Positions 9,817 to 20,027 of a stretch of DNA of 64,000 nt are shown here, in pieces. This stretch comes from Alisma plantago-aquatica (lineage: Eukaryota; Streptophyta; Magnoliopsida; Alismatales; Alismataceae). The stretch spans positions 239,684,558 to 239,748,557 of the forward strand of contig OY856409.1 of NCBI GenBank assembly GCA_963693085.1, written 5' to 3'. Numbering within the stretch: the first letter of the stretch is position 1; each line of letters begins with the position of its first letter. Under the pieces are notes generated by a model. It worked only from the letters and a program-made list of their open reading frames with translations. It made no database searches and was not told the DNA's origin. Position numbers and translations under genes: made by a program.

Positions 9817-11259
9817 CTATTGTTGTTTGCGTAGTTTGGATGACCGTGTAACTGGAATTTTCTTTGGCCTTGTTGTTCGGGCAGTGACGCTATGCTCTGT
9901 CTGCCCTATCTTTGCTTTTTTCTCTTTTTCTTTGACCGAGGCTAGGAGGTTGGAAATCTCCTCTTCAGTGAAGATAAGCTTTTCTTTGTCATAGTCATCC
10001 AGTTCTAGAAGCAGTAGCAGTGTCCGGGATGCTTTGAAATTGGGGCAAAAGATACAATGAAGCTTGGAATCTTTCTCCTTTATGATATATGAGTTCTTTA
10101 GACTCTGCTCATTTGTTAGGATGTCGCCCTTTATCACTGTGTACTTGGGAAGTGGTCTGTCCATCTTAAAATATTTCAGAATTGATGTTATGTGACCACC
10201 CACACAAATTTCCTTTCCAAGGGAAAAAGATGTGTGTTTCTAAATCAATTGTCTTCCTATGTTGACCAGCTTCCCTTTGAGAATGGACCATAGGATAAAG
10301 AGGTCTGAAATAATAACGCTCCCGCTCTCTTTTTTGGGGAAAAGAGCACCTGTTATGATTTTGTGCAGAGTGCGCACCAGGCCAGAATGTATGTTGGAGG
10401 CCTTGCAAGTCTTTGCATCGTAGCTTGGAATCCCCATCAAAGACTTCCAGAAGGTATGCCTATTGAACTGGGGATGGTCCATGCCTGCCTCCTTAGCTTT
10501 CTTTTTCTGATCTTGGTTGTCAATGAAGATTTCATTTAGCAGATTCTCAGTCAAGATGACTTTCTTTCCAAAGAGAGAGGTTACTAGTCTGCGGTCACCT
10601 ACATCTTTGAGTTTATCTTTTATGTCCATAGGTTCTTTGGTTAGGTAGGCAAAGAACTCCAGCGTGGGATCAACATAGGAATTCTCTGTGATGAAGCAGA
10701 GTTTCGAAAGGTTCGCCTCATTGAGCAGGGTAAGAACTCTATCATAGATTCCCATCTATTTTACTATGTTTGAGAAGATATACTTTGTTGGGCACAACAA
10801 TTTTTCACCAGCCTGGAGGTTTTGGATATACAGATCAGATGATGCTAGTTCTGCGGTGGTGGTAGTAGCAGTGGCATGTTCTGCCAGGATTTCTTCTCTT
10901 ACGGTTGAGGCCCGGGCTTGCTTCCGTGCCCGCCATTTGGTGGGTCTTTATTCAGTGGCCTCATGGGCCTTCCTTTTGTCTTTTTGCTTTGTAGGTGTGG
11001 ATTCCTCTTCAGAATTTGGTGCGTAGTCATAACCTTCATCAGTGGAGGAAGGGTCTTCAATTTCTTCATTTGGGTCTTCTACTAAACATTTGTTGACTCG
11101 CTCAAGGTCGTGGATGACCTTGGGCAAGTCAACTTTTGATGGAATCTTTCCACTTTTTTTGCATATGTCTAGGATGCGCTGAAGTTTCGTGCGGCGCTCC
11201 AACAGTTGCTCCCTGGTCCATATGTGGGAGTCAACAACGTCTTTCGCCGGTGATGCCAT
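9817..11259 (-). pseudogene. Env-position ORF, N-terminal part (Athila third ORF)
   Basis: Three pieces in one frame, 11259-10948 (103 aa), 10755-10240 (171 aa) and 10203-9817 (128 aa). The first starts MASPAKDVVDSHIWTREQLL and ends in a basic Lys-rich tail. The second reads LCFITENSYVDPTLEFFAYL and later IHSGLVRTLHKIITGALFPK. The third has GGHITSILKYF and a basic C-terminus. This resembles the product found downstream of pol in Athila elements, often called env-like and related to a plant transposon protein domain. I see no signal peptide or convincing membrane segment, so an envelope role is not supported here. The start at 11259 is favoured by a splice acceptor just upstream. Confidence 0.65.
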
Positions 11260-11285
11260 TCTAAAAATTAGATAAGAATATTATA
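11260..11285 (-). promoter_or_regulatory. 3' splice-site candidate before the third ORF
   Basis: On the minus strand a pyrimidine/T-rich stretch ends TCTAATTTTTAG and is followed at once by AATGGC, placing a plant-like splice acceptor one base before the ATG at 11259. It would allow expression of the third ORF from a spliced RNA. Confidence 0.55.
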
Positions 11286-11344
11286 TATGTTATAAAAGAT
11301 TAAGATTTTTAGTAGTAATGGAATTTATATTGAAAAGATTGTAA

Positions 11345-11435
11345 TATTGTGTAAAGGCTATTTGGGTCCAAACATTTTCGAGACCGTTTGGGTCCAAACG
11401 GTTTTGAGACCATTTGGGTCCAAACGGTTTCACGA
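11345..11435 (-). repeat. LTR-type palindromic repeats in the pol-third ORF spacer (copy 2)
   Basis: Three units with cores such as GAGACCGTTTGGGTCC and AAACGGTTTTGAGACC, clearly related to the units of the LTR array but with a longer GGGTCC spacer. Confidence 0.7.
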
Positions 11436-11884
11436 ACGTTCGAGATGAAACCGTTAGAAAGGCAAAATCGTCAAGGTGAAGCGACGACGACGACGAGCGG
11501 GTTAACGGCAGCAAAACGACGCCAGCAATGACGGCCACAGTGGCAGTGATAGCGGTGGCAGTAAAGGTGATAGAAGTGATGATAAAAAGAAGGTAAGATG
11601 CATTGTAGTGACGGTGATGGTCATGAGTACCAACTACCTTGCTGCGATGAGGAGATGGTCACGGCGGACAGAGTGATGGAGAAGAGGACAGAGTAGTTTG
11701 CACGAGCGTGCGCAGAGATGGTGGAAGCGAACTCGGAATAGAGGGAATGATGAAGAGGCGTGAAGGGAGAGTGTGAACGGAGAGAGTGAATGGGTCGTGT
11801 GGGAGCAGAGAAACTGGAATGAATGGAATAGGGTTCACGCGAGAGAAGATTCAGGAATCGAAGGAAAGAAAAAAGGGAGGGTTC

Positions 11885-12030
11885 GAGGAGTATTTATAGA
11901 AAAAGAAGAGGTGACTGTACAAATTCTCATTAAGCAAACGGTCTTGGGACTGTTTGGGTCCATATGGTTTCAATACTATTTGAGTCCAAATGGTTTCAAG
12001 ACTGTTTGAGTCCAAATTGTTTCAAGACTG
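11885..12030 (-). promoter_or_regulatory. Internal promoter candidate upstream of the third ORF
   Basis: On the minus strand, three palindromic units of the LTR type (12030-11936, including GGTCTTGGGACTG) are followed after about 36 bases by CTATAAATACTC at 11900-11889, a good TATA box. Downstream to about 11700 is a pyrimidine-rich stretch like a plant 5' leader. This repeats the layout of the LTR promoter (palindromic array, then TATA) inside the element. It suggests that the third ORF has its own transcript. It is an inference from layout; no RNA evidence is available. Confidence 0.55.
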
Positions 12031-12246
12031 TTTTGGTTATTGATTTTTATATTTTTATTCTTGTTTTGGTTGATTATATAAATTTGTATATATTATGAAC
12101 AAAGAGAGCTCGAAAATTATCAAAAACTAAGTAAAATGAAATAGAAAGGTGATACTCAGTTCTTGGGTTGCCTCCCAAGTAGTGCTTTGGTTTTACGTTG
12201 CTGGCTCGACGAAATTCTGACTGGATCAGTTTAATGTTGTGGGGTC
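12031..12246 (-). other. Spacer after integrase, with a hairpin motif
   Basis: Noncoding. At 12161-12184 the minus strand reads CACTACTTGGGAGGCAACCC followed by AAG; CTTGGG and CCCAAG form a short hairpin. A similar sequence commonly follows pol in plant Athila/Tat elements, from my memory of such elements. Confidence 0.5.
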
Positions 12247-13470
12247 CTAAATGTTGATAGTTTGTCTTGGAGTTTTATCGACTGGAGTATAGTATTTCTT
12301 CAGTCTCTGGCCATTAAAAGTCCTTTCTCCTCCATTTTCATCAAAGATGAAGACAACTCCAGTTGGATAGATATGCTTGATAGTGAAGGGCCCGGACCAT
12401 TTTGTGCGGAGTTTTCTGGGAAACATTTTGAGTTTGGAATTGAAAAGAAGGACCTTGTCTTCGATAATGATATATTTCCTTTTTAGGTGGACATCATGCT
12501 ACATCTTAGTTTTCTCTTTGTAGATCCTGGCACTTTGGTAGGCAGTCATTCTTAGTTCCTCCAGCTCTTGTAGTTGAAGTTTTCTGTATTCATCGACACT
12601 TTTCAAATCAAAATTCAATTGTTTGATGGCCCACCAAGCTTTGTGTTCTAATTCAACTGGGAGATGGCATGAATTTCCATACACCAAATGAAACGGCGTT
12701 GTTCCTATTGGTGTTTTGTAAGTAGTACGATATGCCCAGAGATTATCAAGAAGTTTGGTGGACCAATCCATGTGGTTTCTGCTGACAGTTTTCTCTAAGA
12801 TGGTTTTCAATTTTCTATTTGATACTTCAACTTGGCCGCTAGTCTGCGGATGATAAGGCATAGCGACCTTATGTTTTACTCTGTATCTTCGCAGAAGAGC
12901 TTCGAAGCTTCTTTCCAAGAAATGTGACCCTCCATCGGATATAACCGTTCTAGGGACTTCAAATCTAGGAAAGATGATATCCTTAAACAACTTAATGACC
13001 TACTTAGAATCACAAGATGTAGTGGGTATAACTTCTACCCATTTGGATACATAGTCCACAACAACCAAAATATAGGAGAATCCATATGATGGGGGAAATG
13101 GACCCATACAATCTACTCCCCATACATCAAAAAGTTCGATCTCCTACCACAGAGTTAGTGGCATTTCATTTCGTTTTGATATCCCTCCAGACAGTTGACA
13201 TTTGTTCCAAGATTGCACAAATTCATGTGCATCCTTCGCTATTGTTGGCCAGAAGAATCCTGACTGTAGGACTTTAAGAGCGGTCTTCTTCGAACTCATG
13301 TGCCCCCTAGTGGGGACATAATGACAGTGTTCTAAGACTGGGATAATTTCTTCTTCAGGGAGACAACGGCAGAATAATCTGTCTGTGCATAAGAGGAAAA
13401 GATATGGTTCATCCCAAAAGTATTGCTTAACGTCATGACGAAATTTCTTTCTGTTGTGGTAGGAAGAAGT
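12247..13470 (-). pseudogene. Athila-type integrase
   Basis: Inserts the element DNA into the genome. On minus I read an HHCC-type zinc region (HYVPTRGHMSSKKT, then SWNKCQ), the DDE core with [13 protein letters not shown] (first Asp), [10 protein letters not shown] (second Asp) and [17 protein letters not shown] (Glu), and a C-terminal region VLLFNSKLKMFPRKLR, KWSGPF, FNGQRLKKYY that ends at a TAG at 12249-12247. All three catalytic residues are present. In-frame stops lie near 13140, near 13000 and at 12499, so the open piece 12990-12499 covers only part. No chromodomain is visible, which fits Athila rather than a chromovirus. Confidence 0.88.
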
Positions 13471-13482
13471 AGGGTGGACAAT

Positions 13483-14972
13483 TCATGTAGCCAGATAGTT
13501 TACTATATCGGCGTACCAAGGAAATATGGTGGGAATTTTCATGAGTTGATCGTGGGGTAGAGAGTCTCGGATAGGTATATTGTCTTCGTCCTGAGGCTCA
13601 ATACATCTTAAGTGGTCGACGACAACATTTTCTACCCCACTTTTATCTTTTATTTCCAAATCGAATTCTTGAAGCATCAACACCCAGCGGATAAGTTTGG
13701 GTTTTGCATCTTGTTTCTGAATCAGATATTTTATTGTGGAGTGATTGTCTATACTATGACCTTTAATCCAATCAGATAAGAACAGAATTTTTCAAAAGCA
13801 TAGATGACTACCAAGAACTCTTTTTCTGTAGTTGTATAGTTCTTTTGGGCTTCATCAAGCATTTTTGATACATAGTATATCACATAGGGTTTCTTATCTA
13901 TTCTCTGCCCTAGTACTGCCCCTATAGCATAGTCATTGACGTCACACATTATCTCGAAGGGTTGTGACCAGTCAGGGGATCTTAGTATAGGTGTCGAGAT
14001 CAGGGCATTCTTTAGGGTCATGAAGTTGTGTAGGCATTCTTGATTAAAATTGAAATCTGCATCTTTAGTCAATAAGTGAGACATGGGCTTTGCTATTTTT
14101 GAAAAATCTTTGATGAATCTTCGATAAAATTCGACATGGCCCAAAAAGGCTCGTACTCCCCTGATGTCTTTTAGTGGTGTCAGTTTTGAAATGGCATCTA
14201 TCTTTGCTTTGTCCACTTCAATCCCTCTTTCTCTCACTCGATGCCCGAGGACAACTCCTTCTCTCACCATAAAATGACATTTTTCCCAATTAAGTATCAG
14301 ATTTGTTTCCTCGCATATTTGTAGCACTCTACCGAGGTTAAGCAGATAGTTGTCAAAAGAGTCCCCATAAACTAAAAAGTTATCCATGAATACTTCCATG
14401 ATGGACTCAGTTATTCCTGTGAATATGGCAGACATACACCTTTGAAATATTGCGGGTGCATTACATAGTCCAAAAGGCATCCTTCTAAAGGCATAGGTTC
14501 CAAAAGAACAAGTAAAAGTCATCTTTTCTTGATCTTCAGGGTGTATCAGAATTTGATAAAACCCTGAATAACCGTCAAGGTAGCAAAAGATTTTTTGGTG
14601 GGCCAGACATTCAAGGACTTCATTAGGGAAAGGTAGAGGGAAGTGATCTTTTCTTATTGCCTTGTTTAGTTTTCTGTAATTGATACACATCCTCCATCCA
14701 GTGACAGTCCATGTGGGTACCAGTTCATTTTTATCATTCAAAATGACATTGGTTCCCCCCTTTTTAGGGACCACTTGGACCGGACTAACCCATTGAGAAT
14801 CAGAAATTGGATAAATGATACCAGCTTTTAGGAGTTTAAGAACCTCTAGGCGAACCACCTCTTTGAGATTTGGGTTTAGTTTCCCCTGGTGTTCCTGTGA
14901 AGGTTTAAACTCTTCTACCATGGGTAATATGTGCATGCACATAGCTGGATTTATTCTTGTTAGGTCAGTCAT
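13483..14972 (-). pseudogene. Athila-type reverse transcriptase and RNase H
   Basis: The 407-aa open piece 14972-13749 holds the polymerase and the start of RNase H; 13683-13483 continues RNase H after a frame break. Motifs: WRMCINYRKLNKA (family: CIDYRKLN), FCYLDGYSGFYQI with the first catalytic Asp, FRRMPFGLCNAPAIFQRCM, EVFMDNFLVYGDSFD where the catalytic pair FMDD reads FMDN, and VVLGHRVRERGIEVD. RNase H begins FEIMCDVNDYAIGAVL, with YYVSKMLDEAQKNYTTTEKE. The second catalytic Asp of the polymerase is lost, so even the long open piece would be inactive. The methionine at 14972 is internal to a polyprotein. Confidence 0.95.
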
Positions 14973-15137
14973 CTTGTATCCAATGACTTTCTTGTGCTTT
15001 CATAACTCAATAAGTAGTCTTTCTTCTTGGTCATCTATTAAAGTGGAACTGATAATGACCAGACATAATTTTTCTTTGTCAAGGAAGACATGCTTGAGAC
15101 CAACTGGTAGAACTTTCATTTCAGGTGTCTTGGGTAC

Positions 15138-15419
15138 TTATGCGGTTTCTAAAATGGTGACAGATTTCAACTCCTCAAAGGTAGCTTCAGGGGTTTCTTT
15201 GGCTTGCTCAAGGTATTGCAGACATTGCTGAACTAGTTCATCGGTTGAGAATTCAACTTCTGTATTTGTTAAGACGTTTTCCAAATCGTCAGATGGTTCA
15301 AACGGTTCTTGTTTTAACTGAGACATTTTATAAATTGCCTCGAGAAGAAAAACTTCTTCGTGGATGCTAGGGCCTTTTAAGATGTCAAAGACTCTAAATT
15401 GAACGGATTCCTTTCCCAA
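15138..15419 (-). pseudogene. Gag-pol linker between protease and RT
   Basis: 93-aa open piece beginning MGKESVQFRVFDILKGPS, rich in Glu, with no enzyme motif. Its first part follows the protease in Athila polyproteins. It belongs to the polyprotein, not to a separate gene. Confidence 0.6.
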
Positions 15420-16079
15420 TCTTAAGGTAATTGTGCCAGCTTCAACATCGATTAGAGCTCTAGCTGTAGCAAGGAAGGGTCTTCCGAATATTATTGGATA
15501 TCACAAGTCTTCCTTTATGTCCATAATAACAAAATCACAAGGTACGTAAGAGTCTTTCCCTACTCTTACTGGGATATCTTCAATGATCCCCAGAGGTGTA
15601 GTGATGGTAGAATCAGCCAATTGAATTGTCATTGTTGTGGGTAGCAAATCAGTAAAACCCAATCTTTTACACATGGAAAATGGCATAATGGATATGTTGG
15701 CCCCCAAATTGGATAATACTTTCTTGCAAGAAGTATTTCCGATAGAACATTGGATGCCAAAGGAGCCAAGGTCCTTCTGCTTCTTTGGCATCTTATTAAG
15801 AATGATGTCAGAAGTAGGTTGAGATGATTTGACAGTCTCATGTTCTTCGGTCATATATTTCTTTGATAGTAAGGTCTTCAGGTATTTGGACCAAGCTGGG
15901 ATTTTAGAAAGAGCATCGAGGAATGGAATATCGACATATAGCTTCTTCATAGACTCCTTGAATTTATGGAATCTAGTGTCCAATTTAGTTTCTCTCAATC
16001 TACCTGGGCAGGGTATCCTAGGCTTATACGGTGGGATTTTTGGTTCCTTAGTAACTCTCTTTTTCCTTTTCCTTCCCAA
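15420..16079 (-). pseudogene. Athila-type retropepsin protease
   Basis: Aspartic protease that would process Gag-Pol. The 192-aa open piece 16079-15501 contains PCPGRLRETKLDTRFHKF (Gag-Pol junction wording of Athila), IPFLDALSKIPAWSKYLK and the active-site block SNLGANISIMPFSMCKRLG. The family has Asp-Leu-Gly-Ala/Ser here; this copy has Asn for the catalytic Asp. TTPLGIIEDIPVRVGK and VPCDFVIMDI follow as in the family flap and C-terminal strand. It ends at a stop at 15501. Confidence 0.85.
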
Positions 16080-17898
16080 CCTCTATAGATTTTTTATTTT
16101 CTTGATCTGTGCTTGCAATTGGGTTGACTTCAGTTATATCTTCATCTTCTTGAATAACATTGGTGACTTCAGCAAGGATACAACCAGACCTTGTGGTGAC
16201 TGTGTTCAATTGTTCTGGTCTACGTTGATCGTGTCTCGGGTTTATTTCTGGCTGACCAGCAAAACTACCTACTGGGGGTTTTAGCTGGGCTGCGATCTGT
16301 GCCAATTGAGTTTCCACAGCCTTTTGTTGGGCTTGCTGATTGGCAAGCATGGTCTGCTGAGATTGCAACATTTGCCTAATCATGGATAACTCATCTGTTG
16401 GGAAAGGCGGAGTATTATTTTGTTGATATTATGTAACTTGTTGCTGCCCTTGTGGTTGTTGCTGCTGAGGTGCTAGTTTTTGAGGTTGTTGTAGTTGAGT
16501 TTGTTGCAATTGTGGATGCAACGGAGGGTAGTATGTAGAAGCATTTCTTGGGTAGACAAGCCTTTGGGGCCCACCCCTATAGTTTCCTTGGTTTTGATTA
16601 TAATTGCTTTAAAATCTAGGTGGTAGTCTATTAGAAGACCCACCTTGTGTCTGGTGTTGTGGATTGGCAGTTCCCGCAGGATTCCCATACTGAAAACTGG
16701 GATGGTTTCTCGGTTGATCCAGATTATAGTATACTTGGCCTGGTATGGAGTGGATAGAATTCACTTGCTCTGGTAGTTGATCCTCAGGATGTTCAATAAT
16801 TGGTTCATATTGTAGTTGCAGTGGTTGTAGATCCATCATCACATTGTATAAGAGACCACATGATAATGTGGAGTGATCAGATGCATGACATGCTTCACAA
16901 GTTTTGGTAGTTGCTTTAACTTGTTGAACTTGGGAGTTCTTCTTCCTATCATATTCCCCAAACGATGTTTCAAGAACTTGTTGCTTATGAGCTATGGTTT
17001 TTAGAGCTTCGACGATGGCTTTCAACTCTACAGATTCCTCAGCTTTACAAACCTTTAGAACTCCTCTGATAGATGGCCTTCCCCAATTAGATTGGTTCTT
17101 AGCTCTGAGTGTGACAATCTTCCAGGCATCTTCGTAATTCTTTCGCATGAAATCCCCCCCATATGAGGAATCTAAAAACTTCTTAATGCCATCACTTACT
17201 CCTCTATAGAATGTTTCTATGAGCTGATGTTGTGAGATTCCGTGATGTGGACATTTCCTCAGTAATTCCTTCAATCTTTCCCAGGATTCTGCCAGTGATT
17301 CTCCAGGAATTTGGGAGAACTAGTTGATCTGTCCCCTAATCTGGTAGGTCAATGAGGGAGGAAAGAACCTTTCCAAAAACTTTTCTTCCAAGGGAGCCCA
17401 GGTAGTGATTGGCTCTCCATCTAATGAGTTATACCAACTCAATGCCCTTCCAAACAGAGTGAAGTTGAAAAGTCAAAGCATGATTGCATCATTAGTAGCT
17501 CCAGCCTGTGGTACCAATCAATAGAGTGTCTTGAATCGCTTCAGATGATCCATGCAATCCTTTCCAGCGTTCCCAGAGAATGAGATGCCTTGCATGATTT
17601 GGATCCATTATGTTTGGATCTCAAAGTTAAGAGTGTTGATGAGAGGTGGCTGGACTGGGTGATTATCTTTGGAGTTCTTAGGAACAGTATAATCCTGAAG
17701 TTGCTTGTTCCTTATCAAAAGTTGAGCAGCTGTTGTGGCTGCTTCATTTTCATCTTGGATACGGGCTTTCTCTTCAGCATGAACTTCAACTTGAATTTGA
17801 GCATGCATATCGGCGATGAGTTGTGCTCTCTGAGCTGCTAAGGCTACATTGACTCTTTCCATTACCAAGGTGGCTTGGCGTTGTTCTTCAGCCATCAT
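16048..17898 (-). pseudogene. Athila-type Gag
   Basis: Capsid-nucleocapsid protein. The minus strand from 17898 starts MMAEEQRQATLVMERVN, then a coiled segment rich in Ala and Gln. The retrotransposon gag core is visible in several frames between 17580 and 17150 (SWYNSLDGEPITTWAPLEEK, ERFFPPSLTYQIRGQI and the block around CPHHGISQHQLIETFYRGVS). A zinc knuckle CEACHASDHSTLSC (CX2CX4HX4C) lies at about 16875. The Gln-rich piece 16383-16048 leads into the protease. Several stops and frameshifts; no intact Gag can be made. Confidence 0.88.
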
Positions 17899-18154
17899 TC
17901 TGGCTCATTGGCGGTTGAGTCTGATGTGTTAGTGGAAGCTTCATCTACCTTAGAGTCGTACTCTGGTTCAGGGAAAATATCTTATGTTATGCGAAGGTTT
18001 CATACACATTTTCTACCTAAGTAGAAGAAAAATCACACTTTAGATGATGTGGAAAAATGATGAGATCAAAAAGATATATGAAGTAATTATCAAGGTAAAG
18101 TGTAAAATCCTAATCAAACAGAAAGTTGACAAATGGAATTAAAACATTCTGTTA
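17899..18154 (-). other. 5' leader between primer site and gag
   Basis: About 250 bp without a gene, where the RNA packaging signal of such elements would lie. I see no distinctive structure. Confidence 0.5.
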
Positions 18155-18172
18155 TCCCCGACAACGAAGCCA
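18155..18172 (-). promoter_or_regulatory. Primer-binding site, tRNA-Asp type
   Basis: Minus strand TGGCTTCGTTGTCGGGGA, five bases inside the 5' LTR. The 3' end of plant tRNA-Asp would pair with TGGCGCCGTTGCCGGGGA, so 15 of 18 positions match. tRNA-Asp priming is typical of Athila/Tat elements. Confidence 0.8.
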
Positions 18173-19404
18173 ATTTTTGATGGAGCCTCCACTCGCGTGG
18201 AGTTACGTGCACCACTAAAAATCCTAGAGATAGTATGTCTCTAAGTTTAACCTTGTGTGTGCTATAATAAGATCTCCACCCACGTATGCTAAGCTACGTG
18301 GAAGTCTTATTGTAGTATAGTTGAGGGTTGAATCCATGAGACAACGGTCTTGTTAAGGGTTTAACCAGATGGAAAACATTATAATTCTATCTATCTACTT
18401 AAGAGTTGATATCTCGATCAAAGAGTTGATTGGATGATTAAACTAAAGTGCAAAGCAAAGTAAATGGCAGGAAAGTAAATTTAAGGTTGAAAACAATATT
18501 TTGGAAACCACTAGGATGTGATCGAGTTTCACCACCACTACACATGGATCAAAACATACATCATATATTAACATGGCTTGCAAAGAAAAGAGTCTAAATA
18601 GTTATTATCTTTTTAGACTTAGCTTCCTTTTGGATGACTAACTACGAGAAACGTGGAAGCGTTACAATGCCAACCATCCCCAAATGAATGGTCACTTACT
18701 TTGCATCACTCCCCTAGCAAAGTGTGTTCCTCGACCTATCAAGGTTGTACTTTCATACGTCAACTGGTTCCTTTTCATAGCATGAAATTACAACAATAGA
18801 TGTGAGTTTACTCCACTCCTTGAGAAATGCTCCTAGATACCAAACCAAACATATGGTGACTACATACATCTGGAACAAACAAAAGCAATCGATATTTGAA
18901 TCTAGAAGTACAAACATAGACAATTCACACTTGTAGATAATAGATAACACAAGTTGGTGATCAAGCAACTAGCATTCATTAAACGATTGGTGTTGAATTG
19001 AAAAGATAGTATCTCTCTATTGCAAACTCATGAATTACAATGTATGAAATGAAAACATGGGTAGCGGGGCTACTCCCCGCACCCTAGTGTATGGGACTAC
19101 TCGCTCATGGCAAGAACAAAGAAGGAGGCAGGAAGAGAGAAAGAAAGCATCATTTCCACATAGGAGTGAGGAAGGTCGACCCCTAGGAGTAGAGAGCAAC
19201 TATCTTCACACCATGTGGTTGCCTTGATGAAGAATCCTCCACTTCCCACCTTCTATGTCGATGAGAGAGGAAGTAGCTTGAGGATGGAGTGTGGATCTTG
19301 GACCCGAAGCCTTGGGGCAAAGGATGAGGGATGAATATCTCTGGAGTGATTGGGGCAGCCTCTGGACGTCTAAGAATTCGATGCCAAATGAGGACTCCTT
19401 TGGT

Positions 19405-19416
19405 CCTATTTATAGG
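19405..19416 (-). promoter_or_regulatory. TATA box of the Athila 5' LTR
   Basis: CCTATAAATAGG on the minus strand, about 20 bases downstream of the last palindromic unit. This is the likely core promoter of the genomic transcript. Confidence 0.65.
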
Positions 19417-19429
19417 CTTCCAAGGAATC

Positions 19430-19850
19430 CCAAACGGTCTTGGGACCATTTGGGTCTTTAACGATTTGGGGACCATTTGGACTCATTCGGTCGTGGGACC
19501 GTTTGGGTTCATACGGTCTGAAGACAGTTTGGCTTCATGCGGTCTTGGGACCGTTTGGCCTTCATATGGTCTTGGGACCATTTGGCTTCATACGGTCTTG
19601 GGACCATTTGGATTTTATTCGGTCTTGAGACCGTTTGGCTTCATATGGTCTTGGGACCATTTGGGTTCATACGGTCTTGGGACCATTTGGCTTTTATTCG
19701 GTCTTGAGACCGTTTGGCCTTCATACGGTCTTGGGACCGTTTGGCTTTTATTCAGTCTTGAGACCATTTGGATTCATACGGTCTTGGGACCATTTGGTTT
19801 GATACGGTCTTAAGACTGTTTGGACTTCATTTGGTCTTGGGACCGTTTGG
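19430..19850 (-). repeat. Palindromic tandem array in the 5' LTR U3
   Basis: About 12 units of roughly 33 bp with cores such as CGGTCTTGGGACCG and TTCGGTCTTGAGACCG, equivalent to 4500-4975. Unit number and order differ slightly between the LTRs, showing gain or loss of units since insertion. Confidence 0.85.
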
Positions 19851-20022
19851 GGCTTTTTGCAATTTTTTTGGGTTTTTCTATAAGAAGAAAAAGAGAAATG
19901 TCAGTCTATTGGTATATTTACAATAAAGTGGAAAGTTAAGGATTCTATCTAATTTATCTAAGAAAGAGTATGCAAAATTAAGAAAAACTAGTAAGATAAC
20001 ATCACAAAATGGGAGGTTATCA

Positions 20023-20027
20023 TGTTG
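20023..20027. repeat. Target-site duplication, right (TGTTG)
   Basis: Pairs with GGTTG at 3253-3257 with one difference. Confidence 0.75.

Larger units (their letters stand above)
3258..20022 (-). mobile_element. Athila-type Ty3/gypsy retrotransposon
   Basis: A complete but decayed LTR retrotransposon read on the minus strand. Both LTRs start TGATGGAGCC and end GGTTATCA on the plus strand, giving TGAT/ATCA inverted ends. A tRNA-Asp-type primer site abuts the right (5') LTR. Order from right to left: gag, protease, reverse transcriptase, RNase H, integrase, then a long third coding region of about 5 kb in the position of the Athila env-like ORF. Protease before RT and integrase last defines Ty3/gypsy; the RT and integrase wording and the tRNA-Asp site point to Athila/Tat. 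Every coding part has stops, and several catalytic aspartates read as asparagine. Confidence 0.92.
18178..20022 (-). repeat. 5' LTR of the Athila-type element
   Basis: 1,845 bp, the partner of 3258-5150. In the sense of the element, U3 starts at 20022, the palindromic array and TATA box follow, and the downstream part would be R and U5 towards the primer site. Confidence 0.93.

Noticed and set aside
9497..9994. 165-aa plus-strand frame rich in Val, Glu and Gly
   Set aside because: Shadow of the Ser/Thr/Pro-rich minus-strand coding region of the Athila third ORF.
9817..11259. Viral-type envelope glycoprotein
   Set aside because: The position fits the env-like ORF of Athila, but no signal peptide, fusion-type or convincing transmembrane segment is visible.
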